A stretch of 64,000 nucleotides of DNA from Ferruginibacter sp. (GTDB lineage Bacteria > Bacteroidota > Bacteroidia > Chitinophagales > Chitinophagaceae), in NCBI GenBank assembly GCA_025963635.1, contig JAOQAK010000064.1:1-64000 (forward strand). Reading direction: 5' to 3'. The translations under genes and the position numbers were made by a program. The stretch's first letter is position 1. Every line of letters starts with the position of its first letter. The notes below the pieces were generated by a model. It was given only the letters and a program-made list of their open reading frames with translations. It was not told where the DNA came from and searched no databases. Shown in pieces: positions 55,850-64,000 of this stretch.

Positions 55850-58800
55850 CTACCGCATCAGGTACATTTTACCATAACCTTTGTTAAAAAACTTATCAGT
55901 TTGCTCCCCCTCTGATTTGTATTTATCCAAAGATTTGCCGTTCAAATTGGTAAGCACCCTGTAGAGGTAAACACCATTGCCGAGTTTTTGGCCATACATA
56001 TCTGTTCCATCCCACTTAAACTCTGTAATGTTACGGCCGATATGGATTTCACCCAGTTCCGCTTTCGTTATTTCACGTACTATTTTGCCGGTTATCGTAA
56101 GTACCTGGATGCGTATATTCTGCGGCACTTCACTGCCGGTTAGGGTGAATACGAACGCAGTGGAAGTGGTAAATGGGTTAGGATAATTGAGCATGTTGCT
56201 GATCATCGGTGTGTTGAGTACATTGAAGGTAACTGTGTACTCAACATTTCCGGCCCTGTTACCCGCCATGTCTTTACCCGATATCTTCAATTCATATTCT
56301 CCGTCTTCGGGGAAGAAAGGTGTAAATTCTATTGATGCTGTATTATCTGCTCCGTTCGTAGCAGGGATAAAGCGCATGTTATTTCCAAAGTAAAAGTTGC
56401 GGTAGATATCTGAAGGATCGCCGGGGTAATGTACCTGCACTTTCAGGGATGAAGTATCGCTCAGCAAAAGGAAATGGCTCTCATCTTTTAACTTCACTAA
56501 TATTCTAGGTTTTGAAGCTACAATATCCCTGTTTAAAATATGCACGCCGTCAAACGTAACATCCAGCGAGGGGTTAAACTTATCCTCCTTTACAAAGAAA
56601 TTTTTATACACAAAATTGTTGAACAGGTATTGCTCCGGCTGGTCATTGTCGGGGTTTACCATTAGATACAAGGTATTGGTGCCGGGGTAATTTTTTGTAT
56701 CAATGCTATAACTTACCAGTAAGGTGTCTCCGGCAACAAGTGCTTTTTTCTTTGGAAGGATTATTACATGAGGTGCATTGCTGCGGTCGGTAATAATAAA
56801 CTTTACGGCAAGGCTATCAAACGATACCTGGCTCACGTTTTTAAAGGCAATTACAAAGTCGATCTTTTCGCCCTGGTCTACCGTATCCTTCATAGAAAAT
56901 GAAATGTTGGGAGCTACGGCACCTTCAGGTACATAAGTTGCATTCACCGTCCAGCTCTTTAGCTGTTGCGGAGTTGCATAGTTTACATCCTTGTTCAGCA
57001 TTTTTAATTTGATGTAGGGATACTGCAGTGCATCGATAAATGCCAGGGTTGTATCTATTGCAGGATAAACTGTGGCCAACAGGGTTTGGGTACCGTTCAC
57101 TTTAATACCATACACCTGTATTTGAGAGGTATCACCTGCGCCCACATCCAACGATTTACCTCTCCAGTGAAGAGAGTTCCATTTTTTTGCGGGGCCAAAA
57201 ACAGGCGACTCGACCGTACCTGAATCAAATTTTGCGGTGAGTGGAATTACATTCGTAACATAAGCATCCACGGAACTACCCATTATTTGATAAGGTGAAA
57301 AACTATTTACATTTTTGCGGTAGAAATACGAGAACGGAAGGTTGTGATAAAAACTATCGATGGTATTAAAGCCGATTGATTTTAATTTATGATACAGCGA
57401 ATTGCCGGTACCGAGGGCTGACTGGTCTGCCTTCCACTGGTCGATGAATACTGTATTACCGGGGGTTACACCGGGATAGTTACCATTCACGCCAAGGTTG
57501 GTGACAGACACATACATCCCGTTCGGAATGCTGTCAATGAAATCCATCGCATGCTTCCTGCTTACAGGATCCTGGTAAGAAAATTCAAAGAAATTGCGGG
57601 TGGGTTCAGGGCACATGTATAAACTGCCAAACCTGCCCGTTGTGCCGGATACTTTATAATTTTTCCAGGGCATTAAAGTAGTAGTATCAAATACCATGAA
57701 CTGCAGCACATTGTACTGGCAACCATAATAATCCAATTGCACAAAATCGATGTTCACATTTATCCTGTCGAAATTGAAATAAGGATACAACCCGGTATTG
57801 ACCACCAGTGTACGAGGTGTCTTCCCGAAATGAAGTTGCCTGTCTGCCTGCAGACTTATACTACTGCTATAAGTACTTTCAAGGTGTTGAAAATAATGCG
57901 ATTGATTAAACCCGGTACTGCTGTTCGAAAGGTAAACAAAAGAGAAGGCATTCCATATTTGCTGCCCATTATTTACAGGAACAATGGATACTCTCCAATA
58001 GTAAACGGTACTATCGGTAAGGGTGATGTTATTGGGTGAAAATTCAATTACTCCGCCGATACCAGTGGCACTGTATTGTTTTTTGAAAGGAGAGTTAAAT
58101 AACGCCGTGGTGTCCAGTTCCATCATGTATTGACGACTAATGCTTAATGGATTGGCAGTTGAAGCGGCAAACCGGATATTTTGCTGGTTTACGATTGAAT
58201 AATTATAGGGCGATACCGGCCGTATTTCATCTTCAAAAATGACAAACTCTTTTGTAAACGTATTGTTAGTTTCAGAAGACTCTGCCACTTTATTATCTGC
58301 ATCTACGGTAAAGATTAATTTGTTAGCACCTTTATCAGTAACCCCATTGATCTTGATAGTAAGATCAAGCGAATCAGCATTCCTGATACCGGGTACCTTT
58401 TGATTATAGATTACCTGGAGCGAATCATTCGGCAGGCGCCGTGTTACCGTAATCCTGATCGAATCACCCACAGCCTTGCCAAGGTTCAGGATCTTTACTT
58501 TCACATTAAAGTTATTATCAGCCACGGTTACAATGGAAGGGGTAATTTTAATCAGCTGGTCTTCTATCGCATAGTCTGGCTGTGCAAAACTGTTGATTTT
58601 AATAGCCGGATCACCATTCAGGTTGAGTTCTTCAAGGTGCATCCGGGTGAAAAAATCCAGCGACAAAGGGTTCGACCCGATAGTTTGTAATACATATTTC
58701 ATTTGATTACCGATCGTATTGCCATAAAGGGTACGGGAAAAGGCCTCGTATAAAGTAGTATTGTAATAGTTCAAAAATTGAGGAATGCCGAGATGAGTAC

Positions 58801-60949
58801 TCGCTAAAAACCCAATACTGCCCCGCTGGTCTGCCAGCATCCACTTTTCTGACAAGGACGGGTTGCCGGTTAAACGCGTTGGATCAAAAGTAAAATTGTT
58901 GCCTGCACTACATCCGCTTACATTAAAAAAGGGATACCGGCCTGCATTTGTATAATTTTCCGGGCTGTTGAGATTAAACGCAAGGATATTGGCAGAAGAA
59001 TGACCAAAATATTGTATAAAGCTGGTGCCTTCATTAATAAGTTGCTCCATGCGTTCGCCGTTTGCCTGAACAACCGTTGAAGCACTCTCTTTTTGAAATA
59101 GCTCTACTTTGGCACCCATGCTGGTATCTTTTGCAATGGTAGCATAGCTATTTAAATAATAAACGAATTCAGTATTTTCATCCGCTGTTCCCCCGCCGGA
59201 AGCATGAATAAAGTTTTTCATCCAGGATTTGTCGGCCACAGTGTGGGAAGCAGACGCCTGCGCTGCCTCATATTGCTTTACCTTTTCCAGGTACATTTTT
59301 ATTTCTCCGCCATTGATGACGGATAAGCGCCCAATGGGTATTAGTGGTACCATCTGGCCAGGCTCGCAGGCCAGCAAAATATCAGAAGCAGGCCATCCAA
59401 AAGATTGCACCAGGTCTAACTTCTCTGTATAAGGATTGCTTTCATTGACCCGGAAATCTATTGATGCCAATCCCCTTCCGATAATGAAAACGTATTTTGG
59501 TTTCACCACAAACTGCTGGGAGGCAACCCGGCTAAAATCGCGGATCGCTGCCGGGTGTTTCTTTATACCAAATGCAAACTGATCGGTTAACTCATCAATT
59601 GAAATCACTTTTGCATTGAATCCGCCACCAATTGACGAGGCCCTGTATGCACGGTATTGATCTACATAATTGTTACCATTGCCGTCATTGAATAAAACCG
59701 GGTTGCTGATGACGAGATAATCGCCTTGGTTTGCAGGCAGATTATAATTAATGAAAGTTTTTTGAGTAAGAGAACCAGCGGTGCTGATATTGGTAAGCTC
59801 CTGGTTAACCAACATAAATTTCCTTACCGGATCTGATGACGGAGGCAGCGCAAATCTCACTTTTCCCGCAACGGTAATATCACCCAGAAATCTTCTGCCA
59901 TCGTTGAGGCTGTACAATACCGGTTGCACACCGCCGGTATTAAAATTATCGATGCTCAGGAAATTTCCGGCGGCAGAAGCTTTCAGTTCAAAATAGAAAT
60001 TCTTTTCATTATTAAAATTGAACCGGGCCGGATAAGTGATTGCGATCGTTCCAACAACAATCCTGTCATTCACATTGGTGCTATTGCCATTTACTGTTAC
60101 CTGTAGATTGTCTGTATTTTGAAAATAGCTCAATGGCAGGTTATCCAATTGCCTTTTAATCATGGCAAAATTGTTCATCACCGTGTCTATCAGCAATGTG
60201 CTATTGATCTTCACCTGCAGGTTCCTGGTAAATGAAGCATTTCCCGAAGTAGCGATATAAAGAGAAAGGCTGTTAGCAGGCCCGGCGGTATAAACATTTA
60301 AGCCCGAAAAAACCTGTGAGAGCGGACAGCAGGGAGCAATATCAGCCGTTGTCCACCCTTCGCCGGCCTCATAAGAAGAAGAATAAACATATTGACCAAC
60401 AAGATTTGAAAAACCGCGGTTATACATTTGCTTATAAGGCTGCTCTGCCCTTCGCATGAAATAATCATCGGCAACCAGTGTATTTCCTGCAACATTGTTT
60501 ATTGCGTTGGTATATCGTAAAGAAGGCGTGGAAGCACTGGCGGTTAAAAAGTAAGTGGCGGTATCGGTATGAAGACTGAAACTATCACATAACTGGTTAT
60601 CGGCGACCCGGTACAAAGGCTTATCAGGAATGCCATCGTTCATCTTCCCCCAAAATTCAATATAATCATTTGCGGCCATCATGCCCGTACTCACAGAAGT
60701 GTATAACCTGACCTGCTCCCCATTTCGCCATAATTGAAATTGTTCTGCAGGCGTGGCTCCAAGACCGATAGCATTTAGCGCAGGCTGGCTAATCCGAAAC
60801 AATCCATTTTTACTTACTTTAAATTTATAGTAAGTTTTGCTGTAATCGATCCAGCTATTATTATACTGTGCAGTACCCGAAAGCACGCATAGTATAAAAA
60901 ATGGAAGTAGAATTCTTTTCATTGCCCGGTATGATTGAAATTTCATCAT
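55850..60949 (-). CDS. PorU-like C25-family sortase/peptidase (long, PorU2-type)
   Basis: 1,699 residues. Start is ATG 60949 (or 60946, or Met10 at 60922, which gives the cleaner signal peptide KRILLPFFILCVLSGTAQ). The gingipain-like C25 peptidase domain (about 460-780) has YFGHSSANILAFN with His650 and YPFFNVSGCSAGNNF with nucleophile Cys680, so the catalytic dyad is present. A CARDB-type Ig domain (about 830-920; KILNLGKAVGDSIRITV), a large beta-rich middle and a C-terminal FlgD-like/T9SS-like domain (LNYPNPFTTSTAFVFTL, FKWDGTDMYGQKLGNGVYLYR) follow. Canonical PorU, which removes the sorting domain from T9SS cargo, is roughly 1,150-1,300 residues; this longer form fits the PorU2 type. It is co-transcribed with the PorV-like gene (two bases apart). 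Confidence 0.85.
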   Translation of the reverse strand: MMKFQSYRAMKRILLPFFILCVLSGTAQYNNSWIDYSKTYYKFKVSKNGLFRISQPALNAIGLGATPAEQFQLWRNGEQVRLYTSVSTGMMAANDYIEFWGKMNDGIPDKPLYRVADNQLCDSFSLHTDTATYFLTASASTPSLRYTNAINNVAGNTLVADDYFMRRAEQPYKQMYNRGFSNLVGQYVYSSSYEAGEGWTTADIAPCCPLSQVFSGLNVYTAGPANSLSLYIATSGNASFTRNLQVKINSTLLIDTVMNNFAMIKRQLDNLPLSYFQNTDNLQVTVNGNSTNVNDRIVVGTIAITYPARFNFNNEKNFYFELKASAAGNFLSIDNFNTGGVQPVLYSLNDGRRFLGDITVAGKVRFALPPSSDPVRKFMLVNQELTNISTAGSLTQKTFINYNLPANQGDYLVISNPVLFNDGNGNNYVDQYRAYRASSIGGGFNAKVISIDELTDQFAFGIKKHPAAIRDFSRVASQQFVVKPKYVFIIGRGLASIDFRVNESNPYTEKLDLVQSFGWPASDILLACEPGQMVPLIPIGRLSVINGGEIKMYLEKVKQYEAAQASASHTVADKSWMKNFIHASGGGTADENTEFVYYLNSYATIAKDTSMGAKVELFQKESASTVVQANGERMEQLINEGTSFIQYFGHSSANILAFNLNSPENYTNAGRYPFFNVSGCSAGNNFTFDPTRLTGNPSLSEKWMLADQRGSIGFLASTHLGIPQFLNYYNTTLYEAFSRTLYGNTIGNQMKYVLQTIGSNPLSLDFFTRMHLEELNLNGDPAIKINSFAQPDYAIEDQLIKITPSIVTVADNNFNVKVKILNLGKAVGDSIRITVTRRLPNDSLQVIYNQKVPGIRNADSLDLTIKINGVTDKGANKLIFTVDADNKVAESSETNNTFTKEFVIFEDEIRPVSPYNYSIVNQQNIRFAASTANPLSISRQYMMELDTTALFNSPFKKQYSATGIGGVIEFSPNNITLTDSTVYYWRVSIVPVNNGQQIWNAFSFVYLSNSSTGFNQSHYFQHLESTYSSSISLQADRQLHFGKTPRTLVVNTGLYPYFNFDRINVNIDFVQLDYYGCQYNVLQFMVFDTTTLMPWKNYKVSGTTGRFGSLYMCPEPTRNFFEFSYQDPVSRKHAMDFIDSIPNGMYVSVTNLGVNGNYPGVTPGNTVFIDQWKADQSALGTGNSLYHKLKSIGFNTIDSFYHNLPFSYFYRKNVNSFSPYQIMGSSVDAYVTNVIPLTAKFDSGTVESPVFGPAKKWNSLHWRGKSLDVGAGDTSQIQVYGIKVNGTQTLLATVYPAIDTTLAFIDALQYPYIKLKMLNKDVNYATPQQLKSWTVNATYVPEGAVAPNISFSMKDTVDQGEKIDFVIAFKNVSQVSFDSLAVKFIITDRSNAPHVIILPKKKALVAGDTLLVSYSIDTKNYPGTNTLYLMVNPDNDQPEQYLFNNFVYKNFFVKEDKFNPSLDVTFDGVHILNRDIVASKPRILVKLKDESHFLLLSDTSSLKVQVHYPGDPSDIYRNFYFGNNMRFIPATNGADNTASIEFTPFFPEDGEYELKISGKDMAGNRAGNVEYTVTFNVLNTPMISNMLNYPNPFTTSTAFVFTLTGSEVPQNIRIQVLTITGKIVREITKAELGEIHIGRNITEFKWDGTDMYGQKLGNGVYLYRVLTNLNGKSLDKYKSEGEQTDKFFNKGYGKMYLMR

Positions 60950-60951
60950 GA

Positions 60952-62064
60952 TTATGGATATTCTGCTTCTCTTTTTACCAGGTTGAACCTTAGTGAAAAT
61001 ATATGTGTATACAACGGATTGGATTGATTGGCAAGATTGGTGAATGCATAATCGATCATTACATTCTTGATCTTAACCCCTGCGCCCAGGCTAGGCTGGT
61101 AAATCCACACTTTCTTTTGATTCAGCGTATCCCCATCAGCCAATGCCTTTTGAAAATTGGTGATACCTGCCCGTATAAAGAATACATCTTTCACCGCTGC
61201 TTCCAAACCCACACTTGGATCCACATTAAGGGCATTGCTGCTGATGACTGTATTGCGTTTGCCATCAAAGGTTAAATTCATATTGGCTTCTGCCAGTAAT
61301 TTAAGCGAACCACTCAGCCTGAAATTATACCCTGCACCGATTACCAAATGTGGCGCGGTTAACTCAGTAGATTTTACAGGAATTTCATTATTGGTAAGGT
61401 AGAGCACTTCCTTTTCCCTTTCGGTAAACTTAAAAGACCAGGCATTGAATGTAGTGGTAATATCGCGGGCCACGATGCCGGCATGCCAGTTTGCGCCATG
61501 CATTTGCAGACCGGCATCTATACCAAAACCCCATGCGCTTGCAAACTGCCCAACTTTCCGGTGTATTATTTTAGCATTTACGCCAAAGCTGATATTTTTA
61601 TCTTCGGTTTCTTTGAGCACTTGCGCAAACGAAAACAAAAATGCGTAGTCAGCAGATGAAAAGGTTTGCACATTATTAAAATTGATGCTTCCGTCCGGTT
61701 CCACTAAAAACAATGTATTGGGAATATCATCCACAGCAAAACGAAGCAGGGATAGACCAAGGGTTCGCCTGTTTTCCTGTATCGGAATGGCGATGGATCC
61801 GTAGTCATATTTACCAATGCCCGCAAAATATTCGGCATGCATCAGGTTAATATTCGGGTGGTCTTTAACACCGGTTAACCCGGCAGGATTCCAGTAACCT
61901 GCAGTTGCATCATTTACAGAAGCCACCTGTGCACTGCCCATGGCAAGTCCTCTTGCGCCGGCGCCAATATTCAGAAATTCATTAGAGTACTTTCTGAACT
62001 GAGCGTAGGAAAAAACAGGCAATAACACAATGGCAAATAAAAAAGCAGGCAGTTTTCGGTGCAT
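60952..62064 (-). CDS. PorV-like T9SS outer-membrane barrel (PorV2-type)
   Basis: From ATG 62064 the protein is 370 residues, starting MHRKLPAFLFAIVLLPVFSYAQ; the frame extends to a TTG at 62094, but the signal peptide fits the later start. The hallmark NIGAGARGLAMGSAQVASVNDATAGYWNPAGL lies right after the signal, as in the PorV/PorQ family of FadL-like 14-stranded barrels. The chain is beta-rich to its end. PorV shuttles folded cargo from the T9SS translocon to the PorU sortase. The two-base gap to the PorU-like gene supports a working pair. Confidence 0.9.
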   Translation of the reverse strand: MHRKLPAFLFAIVLLPVFSYAQFRKYSNEFLNIGAGARGLAMGSAQVASVNDATAGYWNPAGLTGVKDHPNINLMHAEYFAGIGKYDYGSIAIPIQENRRTLGLSLLRFAVDDIPNTLFLVEPDGSINFNNVQTFSSADYAFLFSFAQVLKETEDKNISFGVNAKIIHRKVGQFASAWGFGIDAGLQMHGANWHAGIVARDITTTFNAWSFKFTEREKEVLYLTNNEIPVKSTELTAPHLVIGAGYNFRLSGSLKLLAEANMNLTFDGKRNTVISSNALNVDPSVGLEAAVKDVFFIRAGITNFQKALADGDTLNQKKVWIYQPSLGAGVKIKNVMIDYAFTNLANQSNPLYTHIFSLRFNLVKREAEYP

Positions 62065-62643
62065 ATAATTATTTTCCGGTTGTAAGTGTTTCAATTTGGG
62101 GGTAAACGATAGGATAAAAACGTAAAATCCCTAAGTTAATTGTGTAAAAACCTCCAAGGGAAAACGGCGGTTTATACAAAAATAATGAATCGTGGTCTTA
62201 AATAGCTTGCCCCTTTTTTATTGAGCCGGCAAGCTTAAAGGCTTGCAAAGTTTTGGTCGGCACCGAAGGTCAGACCGGCAAAGCTAGACCTCATCTCTGG
62301 TCTGACCTTCGGTGCCGACCGGTGCCGCTACTCCGTTCTTAATGCCATCGCTTGTTTGGTAAGACAGCTTATTGAAAAAAAGGCTGCACACGCCAATACC
62401 GGTGGTTTGTAAAATACGGTCATCCTGAATTTAGAAGGGTCATTTACAACTCATAAGTAACTACGACATCGGTCAATTTCGCAATTCCATGTTGTTGATC
62501 TAATTTAAGATCACCGGGCGCTACCGGATTTTCAGGTTTGCAGAAAGCTGTCGAGTGTTTGAAGCCGACTTTTGAATTGATCCATAATTTTTTCATTTTT
62601 CTACCCACATTTGCATAAGTTCGCCAAAATTGGAAATATACGC
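62065..62643. other. Divergent intergenic region between PorV-like and tyrS genes
   Basis: About 579 bases. It contains a 22-bp perfect inverted repeat (separate entry) and a small hairpin GCAAGC/GCTTGC at 62229-62246. No gene is evident. It must hold the promoters of both neighbours. Confidence 0.5.
62255..62320. repeat. Large palindromic element, intergenic
   Basis: The left arm (62255-62276, beginning GGTCGGCACCGAAGG) and the right arm (62299-62320) are perfect reverse complements over 22 bases, around a 22-base loop. It is too long for an ordinary terminator and has no T-run beside either arm. Confidence 0.9.
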
Positions 62644-63930
62644 ATGAAAAATTTGATTGAAGAATTGAAATGGAGAGGAATGGTACAGGATATTATGCCC
62701 GGAACGGAAGCTCAACTGACCAAAGAAATGACCACGGGTTATATTGGTTTCGACCCTACGGCTGATAGCCTGCATATAGGTAACCTGGTGCCCATTATCC
62801 TGTTGATGCATTTACAAAAATGTGGCCACAAGCCGATTGCCCTGGTAGGTGGCGCCACAGGTATGGTGGGCGATCCCAGCGGTAAAAGTGAGGAAAGAAA
62901 TTTGTTAAGCGAAGATGTACTTAATCATAATGTAGCCCGCGTAAAAGCACAGCTGGAAAAATATCTTGATTTCGATAGCAGCCTCCCTAACGCGGCTGAG
63001 ATGGTTAATAACTATGACTGGTTCAAACACATCACCTTCCTCGATTTTATAAGGGATACCGGCAAGCACATTACCGTCAATTACATGATGAGTAAGGACA
63101 GCGTTCGCAAAAGACTGGAGGGTGAAAACGGCATGAGCTTTACCGAATTTACCTACCAGTTGGTGCAGGGCTATGATTTTTACTGGCTGCATAACAACAA
63201 GCATTGCAAACTACAAATGGGTGGCAGCGACCAATGGGGCAATATCGTTACAGGTACTGAATTGATTCGTAGAAAAAGTGCGGGCGAAGCGTTTGCCTTT
63301 ACCTGCCCGCTGATCACGAAAGCGGATGGTGGTAAATTCGGTAAATCAGAAAAGGGAAATGTGTGGCTCGACCCGGCAAAAACCACCCCTTACCAATTCT
63401 ACCAGTTTTGGTTAAACGCTGCAGATGCGGATGCTATAAAATATATAAAGATTTTTACTTTTTTACCGCAAGAAGAAATCAATGAACTGATTGCCACTCA
63501 TACCGGCAACGAACACCTGCGCCTGCTGCAAAAAAAATTGGCCGAAGAAGTAACCTGCTTCGTACACAGCCGTGCTGATTATGAATTTGCGGTAAAATCT
63601 TCCGGGATATTATTTAACAATGATACGGCAGAGATATTACGGCAACTGAATGAAGAACAATTATTACAGGTGATGGAAGGTGTGCCTGCTGTCGATTTTT
63701 CCAAAACTGTTTTGCAGAATGGTGTGGATGTCGTAAGTTTTTTAGCTGACACAAATATCTTTCCCAGCAAAGGCGAAGCACGCAAAATGATACAGGGCGG
63801 TGGGGTGAGTATTAACAAGGTAAAAGTAGAAGCAATTGATTATACCCTCCGCGAAGATGCATTGCTGAATGGTAAGTACCTGTTAGTACAAAGAGGGAAG
63901 AAGAATTACAATTTGGTGAAAGTGGTTTAG
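62644..63930 (+). CDS. tyrS: Tyrosyl-tRNA synthetase
   Basis: From ATG 62644 the enzyme is 428 residues (frame open to TTG 62611, but [16 protein letters not shown] is the family start). It charges tRNA-Tyr in the cytoplasm. The class I signature HIGH-like motif is LHIGN (His44), and the KMSKS-like loop is KFGKS (231-235). The tyrosine-binding region [13 protein letters not shown] and [12 protein letters not shown] follows the usual pattern. The C-terminal part ends in an S4 RNA-binding domain (about 360-428; [20 protein letters not shown]). It is the only core translation gene in the window. Confidence 0.97.
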   Translation: MKNLIEELKWRGMVQDIMPGTEAQLTKEMTTGYIGFDPTADSLHIGNLVPIILLMHLQKCGHKPIALVGGATGMVGDPSGKSEERNLLSEDVLNHNVARVKAQLEKYLDFDSSLPNAAEMVNNYDWFKHITFLDFIRDTGKHITVNYMMSKDSVRKRLEGENGMSFTEFTYQLVQGYDFYWLHNNKHCKLQMGGSDQWGNIVTGTELIRRKSAGEAFAFTCPLITKADGGKFGKSEKGNVWLDPAKTTPYQFYQFWLNAADADAIKYIKIFTFLPQEEINELIATHTGNEHLRLLQKKLAEEVTCFVHSRADYEFAVKSSGILFNNDTAEILRQLNEEQLLQVMEGVPAVDFSKTVLQNGVDVVSFLADTNIFPSKGEARKMIQGGGVSINKVKVEAIDYTLREDALLNGKYLLVQRGKKNYNLVKVV

Positions 63931-63948
63931 CCTGGTTTTTAACCGGCT
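63929..63948 (+). terminator. Weak hairpin after tyrS
   Basis: AGCC(T)GGTT / AACCGGCT pair with one bulged T around a short T loop, overlapping the tyrS stop; a T-run (CATTTTT) follows. Weak candidate. Confidence 0.3.
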
Positions 63949-64000
63949 TACATTTTTAAATGAACACCTTTACCAGTTTATTTGCGTTCCCATCTGCCGG

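Overview
The window looks like a chromosomal stretch of a Bacteroidota bacterium, most likely of the family Chitinophagaceae. The evidence is: a SusC-type TonB-dependent receptor; an AraC-type hybrid two-component system; type IX secretion (T9SS) parts (PorW/SprE, a PorU-like C25 peptidase and a PorV-like barrel); two proteins ending in the gliding-motility-associated C-terminal domain; PKD-rich surface proteins; a bactofilin; weak or absent Shine-Dalgarno sites; and promoter-like TAnnTTTG boxes. I see no phage, insertion sequence, CRISPR array, rRNA or tRNA gene.

Layout. 1-8 kb: the 5' part of a susC gene (minus strand, runs off the left edge), an orphan transketolase C-terminal subunit, then on the plus strand a sensor kinase and an AraC-type response regulator that look like one hybrid two-component protein split by a single in-frame TGA. 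8-11 kb: a single-domain response regulator, an unrecognised protein, a small [2Fe-2S] ferredoxin and an AmpG-like MFS transporter. 11.5-26.6 kb: three very large secreted proteins on the minus strand: a 2,608-residue PKD-repeat protein, a lipase-like hydrolase with a beta-propeller, and an M4 metalloprotease carrying a related propeller and the same C-terminal cap. 26.8-33 kb: a small conserved protein, homogentisate dioxygenase, a small STAS-like protein, an FkbM methyltransferase and an 814-residue T9SS-type surface protein.

33-48 kb: a YfcE-type phosphoesterase with an in-frame palindromic insertion, a TolB-like propeller protein, a TPR lipoprotein, ribulose-phosphate epimerase, a TonB-dependent receptor, an M42 aminopeptidase, a UbiA-like membrane protein, a lipoprotein, a LuxE-like acyl-protein synthetase, an ECF sigma/anti-sigma pair with a fasciclin protein, and small enzymes. 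48-64 kb: a cell-envelope region with a short LytM-less membrane protein, a bactofilin, PorW/SprE, penicillin-binding protein 1A, an M23 peptidase, the PorU-like/PorV-like pair and tyrosyl-tRNA synthetase.

How they fit together. The T9SS parts at 49-62 kb are the likely exporters and anchors of the large surface proteins at 11-33 kb. PorW/SprE, PBP1A, the bactofilin locus and the M23 peptidase link secretion to envelope building. The most unusual items are the one-stop-codon split of the hybrid two-component protein, the transketolase half with substituted phosphate-binding residues, the twin secreted enzymes that share a propeller and C-terminal cap around unrelated catalytic domains, and two long perfect inverted repeats, one of them inside a coding frame.
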